DNA of 64,000 nucleotides from Tetrahymena thermophila SB210 (taxonomy: Eukaryota; Ciliophora; Oligohymenophorea; Hymenostomatida; Tetrahymenidae), in NCBI RefSeq assembly GCF_000189635.1, contig NW_002476542.1, forward strand, positions 62,001 through 126,000, given 5' to 3'. Shown in pieces: positions 1 through 12,840 of the stretch. Numbering within the stretch: position 1 is the stretch's first letter; each line of letters starts with the position of its first letter. The notes under the pieces were generated by a model. The model did not search any database and was not told the DNA's origin. It worked only from the letters and a program-made list of their open reading frames with translations. The translations under genes and the position numbers were made by a program.

Positions 1-2
1 TC

Positions 3-362
3 TTTGGCAATTGGATTTCTTGTGATTTTCTAGGAAGCAATTGCACACCTTCAATAAATAATAAGACTAGTCCTTTATTATTCATTACTGAGAATAAAAC
101 ACTTTATATCCATGGTTAACAAGCTAAAGCCTTTTTATTTGATTATTCAATTATGACATATTCTATATTTGAAGAAATACCAACCCAAGGAATCGTTTCT
201 GCATCTAGCCTGTAGCAAGAAGAAAAAATTTTAAGCATGTTAGATTTGATCAAATCTCTATCAAATAGTTGGCATGTTGTATAGCATTTACTTGAAGGCT
301 GTAAATATAATGGTATTATTTATTTATTAAAATTTCTCTCAGCTATTTTTTTAATCAATTGA
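3..362 (+). CDS. C-terminal end of an unrecognised protein (5' truncated by window)
   Basis: This frame is open from the window edge to TGA at 360-362 and gives about 119 residues with ordinary amino-acid balance (for example FGNWISCDFLGSN and FEEIPTQGIVSASSL), with TAA/TAG read as Gln. The start lies left of the window. I do not recognise a domain. A stretch beginning GTAAATATAA near 316 could be a donor site, so the last 15 residues are uncertain and the true exon might splice onward. The next 250 bases are A/T-rich spacer before the MORN gene. It is a host gene fragment only because the window cuts it. Confidence 0.45.
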
Positions 363-610
363 TAGTATTTCACTATTATTAACTATTAATTATTTTTATT
401 AATTATTTTTTGAATATTTATATTTTCTCTTTCTATTTAATCAATCTGATATTAAAAAAATTAATAATTTTATCATGTTTATCTAAATAAATTATTTTTT
501 TTTAATTAATTAATTTATAATTATTTTATTATAATTTTTTAAATGATGTTTATTGTTGGAGTAAATTGTATTAAATTTAATAAATTTATTTTAGACTTTT
601 TAAAAAATGA

Positions 611-1643
611 ATGATTGAATTCTTAATAAATATTTCTAGACATTTATTGAGCTATATTATATAAATAAAGAGAAAATACAAAACTAAATAATAGTTGGAT
701 TGCTTCTTTTTGAGTTTATTTATTTATCTACTATTTTATTAAAAAGGTGGTTTATCTAACTGGGATCCTATAGATGGAAAATTGTCTTTTTATGATACAG
801 AAATTTAAGTAAATGGAAGTGCATAAAAAAGTTTAATTTATTAAACTGTTTTAACTTTCCCTACTGGAGATTGCTATAAAGGTGGTCTTTTGAATGGCAA
901 GTATTGGGATTACGGTAGACTTTATAGTAATAACAGATTAGTTCTAGAAGGAAAGTTTGTTGATAATTCTATGATTTATGGAACTTTGTATTACACTGAT
1001 GATAAAATTAAATATGTTGGAGAAGTGTTTTTTGATGAATCAGATGATAGTTACAAGAAGCATGGCAAAGGAACGCTTTATATGAGAAATGGAGATATTT
1101 ATGAAGGTGACTTTTCGCTAGATTTATATCATGGTTTTGGAAAGATTTTATATGATGGTGGAAAAAAAGGTTACTTCGAAGGTAAAACTTTTATGGATAG
1201 TTAGTTTAGACTCACTAAAATTTTTTTAATAAAATATAGGAGTATTCAATGAGGGTCTAAAGCATGGTGTTGGAGTTTATTGCGATAAAATTAAAGGTAT
1301 TGAATTTAATGGAGAATACGAGTATAATAAAAGATCTAAGTATGGGATAGAAAAGGTAGAAAATAAGCATGAGTATTAAGGAAACTTTAAAGAGGGTAAA
1401 AAACATGGTCATGGAGTAATCTACTATAAAAAAGGTAAAATAAAATACTATGATGGTACATTTGAGGATGATAAAAAGCATGGAGGAGGAATTGAAATTG
1501 ATGAGAATGATAATAAGTATTTAGTTAAATACTGGAAAGATGGTTTAATTAGCTCTAATTTAATGAAGAAGAACATTAAAACACAGTAAACTCCACAATC
1601 TAAATAATAAGAAGATGAAAATACTTTCTATAAGTTTATTTGA
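611..1643 (+). CDS. MORN-repeat protein, two exons
   Basis: Exon 1 runs from ATG 611 to 1199 and exon 2 from 1240 to TGA 1641-1643, giving about 330 residues. The intron 1200-1239 is 40 nt, starts GTTAGT and ends ATATAG. Splicing joins MD to RVFNEGLKHGVG and keeps the frame. Several MORN-type units are visible: KHGKGTLYMRNGDIYEGDF, YHGFGKILYDGG, KHGVGVYCD and KKHGHGVIYYKKG. These repeats usually form membrane- or cytoskeleton-associated beta-hairpin sheets; which role applies here is not shown. The first 45 residues before KGGLSNWDP are hydrophobic and A/T-biased, so the real start could be further right or supplied by another exon. The C-terminal end is Gln/Lys rich. Confidence is high for the family and lower for the start. 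Confidence 0.8.
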
Positions 1644-2180
1644 AGTTAAAAAATATATTTATTATAATTTAATTAATTTTCAAAGTTAATAACATATTAA
1701 TCTTACAAATAAAACAATATGTATTTATATATATATACATTTTCTTAGGAATTTACATAATAAAAATATTTTTCGATTTTATAAATAAAATTAGTCTAAT
1801 AATTATTATTTAACTATTAAATAAAATTAAAGCATTACTGCTGATACTTTAAAAAAATTTTAAATTTATTAAATAAACTAATTCTAAAATTTAAATATAT
1901 TATTTCTTATTGAAGAGTAAAAGAGTAATTAAAATTAACAATTTTGATTTTCATTTTATCTTAAATACCAAAACATAGGTGTGTATGTGTATGTTTAAAG
2001 GAAAATTCTGAATGATAAAATAGTGTTAAATGTTTTAAATAAGTATATTTAAAAATTATTGTTAGATATAAAAATATTCATAAAAAGTGATAAGTTATAT
2101 TAAATTAGTGCAATATATACTTTTGAATATAGAGGCTAAAGACAAGAAAGATAATTTAAAATGACTATAATTTAAGTATT

Positions 2181-2212
<32 letters not shown>

Positions 2213-2579
2213 TTGTTAATTATTTTTTATTTTTAATAAATATTGAATTTTGGAAAAATCTATTTTTAGATTAAAAACAATTTGCTATCAATTTATTTAA
2301 TTTTATACATATTTATTTAATTGAGGATAATAATTTCATTTTTCTTTTGACAATTAGTATTTTTTGAATGAGATAAAATAAAATTTTTATATTTATTTAT
2401 GAGTTTTTTTATAAATATGAATTAGCTTTTATATCAAACGGTGTTTTATTGAATTCTTATTATTTTAAAATATTGACTGACTTATTGGCTTTTTAAAAAT
2501 ATGGTTCATTTTTTAAGAAATTGCTTAGTTATTATATAGGTTAATTAATTAAATTTTAGAAATCATTCAATCTATGCTA
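1644..2579. other. A/T-rich spacer between convergent genes
   Basis: This holds the 3' flanks of the MORN gene and the hybrid kinase. A simple TTTA repeat lies near 2184-2213. I see no gene-like frame, tRNA or conserved element. Confidence 0.6.
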
Positions 2580-5500
2580 TCAAGAATTATTATTTCTTAT
2601 ATTTTTAACAAAATAATCAAACATTAGATTGATTAATAATTTCATGTTAATTGGCTTTTCAATAAAGCCTTCCATACCTTACTATATACATATTTATTTT
2701 TCGTTTGCAAAAGCTGTAACAGCAAATACAGGACTATGCTCAATAAACTTTTTTTTCATTAGTTTTTTTAACTCGCTATGCGTTTTATATCCATCCATAA
2801 TCTAAATTTAATTTAAAAAAAAAATAATTAAAAATTAATTGAATAAAAAGATAATTGAAAATTAATTGAATAATTACAGGCATTTAAATATCCAATAAGA
2901 AGACTTTGTAGTAAGCATTTTAGCTATTTTTTAATTCTTTTACTTTCTAAAGTGCTTCTTCACCATTACCAGCTTTATGAAAAATGACATTGCTGCACTT
3001 TTTAAACACCATTTCTAAAATATTTAAGTTAAAAATGTTATCATCAACACCAAGCACATAGCTTTTTTCTGGAAATGTATGGTAAAGCATTGAATCATAA
3101 TCATCTATTTTAAGTGTTTGACATATTAAAGTAGAGTTTTTAGTTTCTTTTCTTTCTAGTTTCACTCTCTTAAATGGAGAACTTGGCTGATATTATTAAA
3201 TCTGAGAAACTTACTGCTGATTATTTTAAGGAGATTACTGCTGCAATATTTGTTGTTATTGTTATTATTATTATTAAATTAAGGACTAGACTTTATATCC
3301 AAGTTTTGGATGAGGGCTAATTTAATCTATATAAATACTCTCGTGCTTATTTTATATACCTGGTGAACCGTGTTCTAATAAAGATTATTCAGGAGGAGGT
3401 TCTTAATTTTCGAAATCATCAACCACATTATTTTTATTAACTACTTAATTAATTTCTATCCTTTAGTGAGAGATTGTATTAAAGTTAAACAAGTTAGGCT
3501 TTTAAAGATGTAAATTAAAGTATTATTACTAATTTTACTGATGTTCTTAATTCTAAGGAAATCTCTGCATAAATATGGAAGGACCTAATTATTTTAAATT
3601 ATTAGGTTTAGTTGAAGTCGAATTGTAAACACGTTTTGGAAACTGACCACTTTAATCTACTGATTGTGATTGATGAAGAAAATTATTTATAGCTCCAACT
3701 GTGATACAAGAATCATCAGAAACATTTTGCGAATGATTTAATCTTTGTGATTAAATATGGGGAGACTCATGAATATTTTAAAAGTAGGAATTGATATGAA
3801 CTTAGACAATATTATCTTATTCTTTTATTTCGTGATTGAAAGGTGTAACAAAAGATTATCTATGGTGCATGTTAAAATTTAAATTATTTGAATTCTAGTT
3901 TTAAGCTGTAGAATCGTCAATATTTCTAGTCGAATAATTATTCTAGTCTATTTTATGCGATTTATTCTGAGAGTCTTAGCTGTGATTTTATTTATATCCT
4001 TTATTCAAATTCAATGATTTAAGATTTGAATCCATATCTCCCTCCCCACCATTATATTTTTATTCAATATCTTCATTAATATCAATACATGGTATCCTTT
4101 AATCGCTTATCATTTTTTTATTATCAGATATTATTTATCCTATTCTTTGCTGCTGAACCTGTAAAGCATGTTGAGAATTTAAATGTTAGCCTTTACTCTA
4201 ATTCTTTTTTTTCTTTTTGTTGTTTAATCCTCCACCAATTGCAGAGGAAAGAGCACCTTCATGATCAAATGTAGATACCTGATTTAGTTAAGCAGATTAA
4301 GGAAATCTATATTTCTAATTAGTATCATATTCTAAAGACATATATTTTTCCATTTTAGGTTAAGAATATTTAAGGTAGGAGAGATTCGATTTATCTCCAT
4401 TGAAGCCATTAAAATTTTATGTCTAATTTTCTATATCTTTTTTTGTAGTGTTTTAAACAATTTTGTTATTTGATTGAAATTCACCTTCAACTACATCTGA
4501 TACAGCCCCGTTAAAATCATTGATATCATAAATCCTACTGTTATTTGTATTTGGTATTTAATTTTGAACCAAATTATTAGATCCTCTTTTAATGTGTTTT
4601 TGAAACGTTGACTGAGGATGCTGCTAATTTTCATTTATTTTCTTCATTAGCATTTAATTGCTGCTTTGAGCATGAGCCTACTAACTTATATTTGCTGTTT
4701 GATTATTTTAAGAAAAAAAATTTATTTCATTTTTTTAGGGATGCAAAATATCTGGTGTGAATATTCCTCCTCCGAGCTCATTTTAAATCTACAACTTTTA
4801 TAAGCGCTACTTTAATTCATGTATATCTACTTTATTTTTTATTTTGTAATCACTGTAGAGTAAAAACTTAAAGGCGCTCCCTACTCCCTCAGAGGATTTG
4901 ATAAATATTTCATGAAAAGGACCAAGGATGCCTACAACTTTTCTAGAGAAATCAAGACCTAAGCCTGCACTATTTTTTTTACTAAAATCTCTTTCTCTGC
5001 TATAATACTAAATAAGTTTATTGCTAAATAGACTGTGCTTTTAGCTTTCGGACATACCTTAACCACTATCTTAAACTTTAACCCAAATCAACCCTTTTTC
5101 TTACTCCTTAATCTTGACTTAAATAAATCCATTATTAGTATATTTTATTGCATTCCCAATTATTTCAAATAAAACCTGCAAAACACGTTTTTTATCAGAG
5201 AAAACATTATCTAAATTTTGTGGGATATAGAATTAAAATGTGAGTTTCTTTTCTTAAATTTAATGAAGGTAAAGATCATAAATTTCTTCTATTACATTTT
5301 GTAAGCTGAAACTTTCAGGATCAATATTAAGTTTACCCTAATTTGTCTAAAAATATGACAAATCTGTCACAGTATTTATAGTATGTAGCAGTATTAATCC
5401 ATTATTTTTAATGATATGCAGGTTCTGTACAACAGATTCTAATTCGTTAAGCTACTACTCTTGAAGTGAAAATATAGCGTTAGCATTATTATTTGTTAAT

Positions 5501-8500
5501 TATGTAGCTATTTTTTAAGGGCTGTTAGAGTTAGGATTGCTTATGAAATTATTTAAGGGCTGATTTAAATTATTTTGCTATTAACTCTCTAATTATTATT
5601 AAGGATTTACACTAGAAAAATGTTAATTTAAGCTGGGATAATTATTAATTACACTTGGAGTGTTATTATTTTAGTTATTCAATACTATATTAATTTAAGA
5701 ATTTGTACTTGCTTGTCTTAAATATTAGTTGCTATTTATGTTTGTATTATTATTGTTAATAGAAACAGCATTGATTTGCTGATGATTATTTGCATTATTT
5801 GCAATTTAATTATTGCTTTACAAAATAGAGTGGATATTCATAATCTATCTTTAACTGCTTGTTATTCGATACTGCCTCGAATATTCATTTAACATAATAT
5901 CTGAGAGATTGATGATGCTATTTAAAGGAGTACGAGAAATATGCTGCATTGTATAAAGCAATTCTTCTTTGTACATTTCTAACTCTCTAAGTTTTTCATT
6001 AACAAGTTTTTCTGTTGTCTCAGTAACCAATATTATAAGAGCAGGTGAATTATCCCATTCAATTAAATTTATTTTAAAATCAAATTGCTGAAAACTAATT
6101 TCGGAAGTCGGTAATTGTACTTAAATTGTACTATTTGCAAACATATTTTTGTCTTTTGTTGCATTTTCTTCGCTCTTACAGCTGCTGCTGCTGCTACTAC
6201 TGCTTTCTTGGGATTCATTTTCATCATCTTCATTTTATTTCGAATTATTTCTTTCCTTATTATTCGTTTTACGTAATTTACAAGTATTGTTAGATCCCAA
6301 ATGCACAGTCTTAATATTTTAATCAATTGATTACATTTATTCATCTCTGATGTTGCAACTTTCATCTTCAAATTGATTGTCTTTAACTTTTTAATGATAT
6401 TTTGATTATTTTGGAGTCGAACTTATCCTATTCTTGCTTGAGGGCTTCTCTTTCTAATTTGAAATCTGCTCTTTCAACACTTATTGATTTAATTCGCTTT
6501 TTTATTGGCTGTCTTAATTACTTGACTTTAGCACTCCATAAATAAGTTATCCAAATGAACTTTTTTCGTTTTTTTTATCTGCAGCTTTTCTGCGATCAGG
6601 AGAATTATTATTTGAAAAGGCACTTTATAAAATTTTAATTTTAGTATTGCTACTTCCTCTGTTTTAAGAATCGTAGTAAGCCTCATCCCCACTTGGAGTT
6701 GACTTTCCAATATTTCCTCCACGGATAGGAGAAGCACCATTAAAAGCTGCATTTTAAGGAGTATATGAACTGACAACTGCATTTATATTAATAAAACTGG
6801 TCTTTTTTTTAAGCTTTAAATCTGGGTTATTTTCTATCTTAATATTTGATATATTTTAATTAGTTTTTTGGTTTTATTCTTAAAGATTTGAAAAATTCTT
6901 CTGTTTGATAGAAATTTCTGATTAAATTTATTTCAAATTACTTGCTTAAATCAGATTGCTGCTATAATTAGCCTTAATTAAGGTACTATGATTATTAGGA
7001 GTTTAAATCTTATTTTTACTGTTAAAAGGTGTTGAGCTATTTTATCTCTTCTAAATTCGCTAAGTTGATTTGCCTAGTTAAATCATGCTGTTTGTTTTCT
7101 TACTTTAATCAGTCTTTAATTTATTAATGATGCTAGGCTGATAAACTTAATGTTTCTGATTCTTTATAGAATGGATACTCATCATATTATTTTATTCATT
7201 TAGCTACTTTTGTTGCTCTTACTGAGCTTTGAGAATATCTTCAATATATTGAACTAACTTATCATACAACGTTTAGTTAGAATTATTACTAGAATTTCGC
7301 TTTGTATCTCCTTTCTAATTCTCTAATTAATCATCCTTATTGTCTTTCGAGTTTAGGTCAAACGAAGACGTGTCTCCTTAGCTTTTATTATCTCCCACAG
7401 ACTTATTCATTTCTGATTTAACTGAAATTTCTTTAAATTTTTGTAATATATTACTCTCATTACTGCATTAGAGCTGTTCAATAGATATTTTATTAGCAAA
7501 TTTTAGTTAAAGTAGCTCGTTACTACCTTCAGAATAGTTGCGAGCTACGACAATTAAGCCAGAAGATATCTACTCGTGGATCATGTTGTAGAGACTTGGA
7601 GAATTCTAGTCTTAGTGAGAGTAGATCTCAGCAAACATAATTCTACTCTTCTTCTCTTCGTAATAATAGTAGTAATTAAATACAATAGTTAAAATAATCA
7701 GAGAAGTCAAAAATAACCAAAATGAGTTTTCGTGATATAAGATAATACCAAAAGTGCAAGTGAGCATTAAACTAAAAAGCAATCTGAAATTCCAGCCAAC
7801 CATATTTTTAATAAACAAAAAGCAACCAATCATGATAACAAAAGATTTGATTAATTCATATCTTAATTCCATATATGTATCCAAATTATCAGATGACTCA
7901 AGAGAACATGAGTCATTTGTGGCAGAATTAGAGGAAGAAGTGTTAGTAAAACTGTCATATAAATAATCGTTAATATCTCCAAATAATAATCTATCTAAGT
8001 TAACCAATTCAGCCAGTTAACATAGAATAAGAATACCTCTTACAGTAAGCTTATCGCTTTTGCTGATACAAATTAATCCCAAATTCAATATTGCTATGAT
8101 TAATTGCCATATAACTTCAATGAGAGAGTTATGAAATTTATATTATAAAGAGTTACCAGGTTGTGAAGAAGAATTTTACTAAGTAGAGTTCGCCTAATTA
8201 CTAAACTCACCTTTTGAAATGTTAATTATAAATAAAGCAAGATAACTTAAAATTAAACAGGACTAAATACAGATAAAGCTATCAAAAGTATTCTCTAGCC
8301 TAGTTTGTATATATTTAGTTTCCATATCTTTATTTTAAAATTGCTACACCTAATTAGTGATCAAATTAAATATCGAAAAAGAAGCATTTTTTAAGTATTA
8401 AATTATTTTCTGGCTAACTTCAAACTACTCCTCAGCTTATTCATTGACTTCATCATTCAAGTCTTCGTGCTTGCTATTAATTTTATCCTCTTCTTCCTAT

Positions 8501-8808
8501 CTCATAGTAGCCACTGCAGCGGCAGATTGTATTTATTCTTAAAACTATCTAGAAAAAGTAGATTTACGCTCTCTCTAAACCTAAAAAGGTGAGGTACTTA
8601 TTTCTTTAATGCTGCTTCGAATGTTAGAAATTTAAGGTTAATTTATTGTATTTCTTTATTGCAATGAGGCTTGATCTTGAACACACCTCATTACAGGAGT
8701 ATTGTATTCCTACGCTTCTTCTTGTACAATGTTCTCCTAATTTTAAATGTTCTGATTGCTACCTATAAAGTGAGTCTAATTTTCTACTAATTGACTCTCT
8801 CTTTTCAT
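2580..8808 (-). CDS. Membrane hybrid sensor histidine kinase with C-terminal receiver domain
   Basis: The gene begins at ATG 8808 and ends at TGA 2580-2582, with one 76-nt intron (2802-2877). The spliced length is exactly 2051 codons. A Gln/Ser-rich N-terminus is followed by about six membrane segments (residues 175-400), a long linker and a PAS-like region before residue 940. The H-box is QHISRTPLN with His at about 956. An Asn/Gln-rich insert follows, then the N-box GNAIKYTNNG (about 1219), D-box DSGQGM (about 1248) and G-box SAGLGL (about 1283). After a roughly 600-residue Gln/Asn-rich linker comes a full receiver: GVDDN, phospho-acceptor LLDIQMPIMDGY (split by the intron after QMP), AVTAFAN and EKP. 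It should autophosphorylate on His and pass phosphate to its own receiver Asp. The ligand is unknown. The H-box lacks the usual Glu after His. No other gene is close enough to be co-transcribed. Confidence 0.93.
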
Positions 8809-11793
8809 TATTAGATTCTCTTAATTTACTGTTTTTTTAAATATCTCACAATGAATTAATAACAATCAAAGCTATCAAAATAATAAATCCCCAAAACCAA
8901 ATAAAAAATCAAAAGAATAGGAATGCATTGAAATCAATAATTAAAGTGTACAAAGTTATTAATAATCAAAATGCATGCAGCGAATTTAGTAAACAAACAA
9001 AATGAATAAATTGGTTAGTAAGTGCATATCACTCATGCAAAAATTGTAATTAGAAAAAGATAAAAAAGTAGCAATAAATTTTCTACCTCTTCAAACATTC
9101 TTAATAATTTTTTTTTTTTTTAATATCTTGAAAAATTTAATCAAAATTTAAAATACAAAACTTAATCAAGAAACTCATTGATTCATAAATAATTCAAGAC
9201 TTAATACATATTTTCTTTATTTTAATCATTCTGTTTGAATCTTTTGCATATTTTTTAACCTGTATGTGAATTATTTTAAAAATATTATTCTTGATATTTA
9301 TTCACTTTACTATTCATTTCGCTTGTAAATACTTCTAGAATTAATTGCTTTATTAATTTTCTGCTATTATCAAAGCATAATTTGATTAAAAGATTTTTTT
9401 TTAATATTTATTTACATTAATTTGAAAAATAGCCTTACTCTCCAACTTAATAATTTAGTAAGTTTGTTGTATTTTATTGCTTTTTCTTATTTAGAATTAA
9501 ATATTTTGCGGAAGTTGATAAATTTTTAGTACCTTAAAGAATTAAAATTCATAAAAAATGAAAATGAATTTAGCTTCAATAAAATGTAATATGATTATTT
9601 TCTTCTATATTTATATCCTATTAAATTATTAATTAAGTAAAAGATTTTTAATTAACTAAAAGCTGAAATATATTCCTTTTTGCACTTACAAACCTATTAA
9701 AAAATTTAATATTTGCATGTTAATAAAAATACTATTTTTTTATTTATTTTTTTACTTAATCTTTTTATCTAAAATCTCAAAAAAAATAATAAATAAATAA
9801 ATAAATAGCTAAAAAATCTCCCAAAATTTTAAATTAGCTTGTTTGTGTATTTTTATTTTGAAATTGTTTAATTATGCATTTTTAAAATTAAATAAAGAAC
9901 TTCAATCATTTCAATTTATTTTAATCGAAAAAGATATTTTTTGAAAACGAAATAAACTGATAGCATAATTAAGCTAGAAAAACTAATATGATATTTAACA
10001 AAATTCTACTCATTCTTTAAAAATATTAAAGAATATATCTGGTAAAGTTTGTTAGAAATCATATTTAATGAAATTATATTGATTATTTTACAATTTATTT
10101 CATTAAATTTTTTCTATATTTTAATTAAGTTCTTTACAGCAAGTAAGTATTATTTATTTTTATTGGTTATCGTGTTTAGCTTTAAATCTTTCATATTTAT
10201 TTGTATTTCTTTTTAAAAACTATAAACCTATCTTAACCTTGAAATAACTTTCAAAAATCAAATCGAAATTTAAAAATCTAATAGCAGTAATTTATCTACG
10301 TTAAAAAATTAAGTTTTAAATCGATGAATGTGTTAATTAAAATAAAAGATTTGTATTAAACGTAATTACTACTGATAATGTCTTTATTGAAATAAAAGAA
10401 TTATTAATAGAAACTAAAATTTGCTTTTAGCATTTACTTTTATTAATAAGTTTGAATGTTTATCATGCTTTAAGTATTTCTTGCAAATTTCATAACTCAA
10501 TTCTTTAAAATACTTAAAGATTTTTAATCATTAGAAGATATTTAATGAAAAATCAATGTAAAAGTAAGATAAAAAGCATAATAAATCACTAATAAAATAT
10601 GATTCCTCTATTAATTGAATTAAAGTAATCTCTATACAATAAATATTAATTTTTGATTGATTTATTTATTAACTGACAATTAAGTATTTTTTCTGATTTA
10701 TAGCAAAAATTGATAATAATCTTATATAATAAGCAAATTTCCTATTTTGCTTTTTAAATATATCCAATTTATTATTTGTGGTAGCAAAAAATAAGTTACA
10801 TTCAGGAATATATTAATCTATTTTAGATTAACGATAGACTTGCTAATTAAATTTCTTACAAATATATTTATATAGTAAATATCAATTACTTTTTTATTTT
10901 TGGAGCAAAGTATCAGAGTTAGTTCCATAACTAACTAACTAACTAACTAACTAATTTTTAAAAATTTTAAATTTATGTTTTTAATAATTTATGCACACCA
11001 ATGAGCAAATTAATATTTTTTCGTTCATTAAAATAATGAAAATGCTAATTAATAATATGCTTTAAATTATGTTTTTACTAATAAATTTAAAAGTATATTC
11101 CTCACTTGGTAAGAAGAGCTATTAATAACATTTTTTAAAAATATTTCAAAACACAATTTATAAAATATTTAAATGTGTTAAGTTTAATAAAAAATTAATT
11201 AGAGATCAGTGCAATAAATTATTAAACATAGATTTTTAAAATTTTTTAAATAAATAATAAATTTATATAATTAAATAATTTAAATTATTTATTTGAATGT
11301 ATATTTTTATACCAAAAATAAAAATATTTTAACTTTGTTTTATTTTCAAAAATTTTTTACTCTCTTTGAAATATTAAGTTTGTTTGAATAATACAAAATA
11401 AACACTGTATAAGATAAAGGATCAATAAGCAAAAACCAGCAAATAAATCTAATAAAAGAAATTTAAATTAATAGTGAAAAAAACTGTAGAGCAACTAACC
11501 AATTAATGAATTAAAAATAGCTTAATTTAAAAAATAAAATAAAATAAATTCTATTTATTATCTATAATTTAAAAAAATTACAAATTAAATCCTTCATATA
11601 AATTATATTTTTTAAATTCTAAAAAATAGGTAATAATCTTTAATTAGCAACAATAAGAAATCAGTTAACAATTTCTTTGGACCATTTATAATATTGAGCA
11701 CTTTAAAAATCTAATTATTAATAATGAATTAATTATTTTATTAATAATAAAATTCTCATAGTTTCTAATTTTTTTAGATATTTATAATTTTAC
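8809..11793. other. 3-kb A/T-rich spacer, no gene seen
   Basis: This contains the 5' flank of the hybrid kinase and the 3' flank of the zinc-protein gene. Simple repeats are an AAAT/TAAA run near 9787-9807 and an ACTA repeat near 10929-10954. Frames are open only because TAA/TAG are not stops; their composition is not protein-like. Confidence 0.55.
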
Positions 11794-12840
11794 TCAATAA
11801 TAAATTAACTTTACATCAGAACATTTTTTTTCAGTTTTGATAAGTGAATTTAATGATTATTATAATTCCTTCACTTATTTTTAAGTTTAGATTCTGTAAA
11901 GATCATATTTACTTTTAAGATCGATTTCTTAGTTATTGTTATTTTTTAATATTTTTTAGATATTAAATAAGTTGTTAGATTCTTCAATTAATTATTTTTC
12001 TAACATACTTAGTTTATGTTTTAATTCTTTTTGTTCATATTTCAAAATAGTTGATCTTTAGTTATTTTACTCAAAGTATCTAAGTGGTATTAAATAAAGA
12101 TAAAATATCTTAGCTTTAAGTAATACATTTAGAGAAGGAATTATGAATGATTACATCTCTTCTTCTAAATCATCATCATTTTTGAAAACTATTTCAATTC
12201 TTTCTTAGATTTATTCAATATTTTCATAAAAATTTTTTTTGTTTTGTTAAACTTAGTGTTTCAAGAGCGAGAATTTTTTAAACAGTCTATCCTTACTGTC
12301 ATCATTACAGTTTTAAGTATGAGAGGAGTCTTTGGTTATTTTCAAACAAGCCTAACAAAAATTAGTTTGGCAGATAGTGCATAGCATGCTACCACAGTCT
12401 CCATTTTTATAATTTTTCTAATGCTACAAAATTTATAAAGTTTTGATATCATAGCTCGGATCTAAACAGTCCCATTAGAATTTTTGCTCACAAGTCAAAG
12501 GTAGATGTGCTTCTTGTAAGCAAGAATCACAATCAAGCTATAATCCACAATCACATCTTTAGCTACACCTATTCTCCTAATCTATTTCTAATTACTTTTC
12601 ACAATAAAGTAAATGACATTCTTTGAAATTTAGCTTCTTTTAAAATTCGCTTTCAAAGGATACATCTTAATAGTCTTAATAGTTTTCGTAGTCATATTAA
12701 GCATCAGATAAGCTATCATCTTCAGTATCAGTTGAGACACTTTAAGTATTTTTTAAAGTATTAGTTGAGTCACTTTAAGTATTTTTTAAAGTATCAGTTG
12801 AGTCACTTTAAATATTTTTTAAAATCAGTACACTTGCCAT
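11794..12840 (-). CDS. IBR/RING2-type zinc protein, possible RBR-like E3 ubiquitin ligase
   Basis: This single-exon gene starts at ATG 12840 and ends at TGA 11794-11796, giving 348 residues. Residues about 5-40 are short Thr/Ser/Asp/Asn repeats. A Cys-rich core follows at about 75-185: a CHLLYC pair, then RCDCGLQLDCDSC and EAHLPLTC, which match the spacing of an IBR (in-between-RING) domain. Next is NGDCGSMLCTICQTNFCQAC with a later His/Cys, which resembles the RING2 half of RBR ligases. In that family the Cys in this position (here GDCGSMLC) carries the ubiquitin thioester. No RING1 is visible upstream, and the first Cys pair of RING2 looks incomplete (DCLDPSYD). The C-terminal half is acidic then Lys/Gln rich and probably helical. 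I infer an RBR relative; a plain zinc-binding protein without ligase activity is the alternative. Confidence 0.78.
12724..12822. repeat. Three 33-bp tandem repeats inside the zinc-protein gene
   Basis: Units begin at 12724, 12757 and 12790 with only a few differences. 33 is a multiple of three, so the repeat stays in frame and encodes a TLKNTQSDST-type 11-residue unit at the N-terminus of the IBR/RING2 protein. Confidence 0.85.

Noticed and set aside
6069-6371. Minus-strand Lys/Ala-rich frame within the kinase
   Set aside because: It is out of frame with the PAS/H-box reading that continues through this stretch.
7754-7966. Plus-strand frame opposite the kinase membrane region
   Set aside because: Antisense to clear coding sequence with membrane segments; no support of its own.
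10929-10954. ACTA tandem repeat as a possible telomere or CRISPR-like array
   Set aside because: It is a simple tetranucleotide microsatellite, unlike the C4A2 ciliate telomere, with no spacers.
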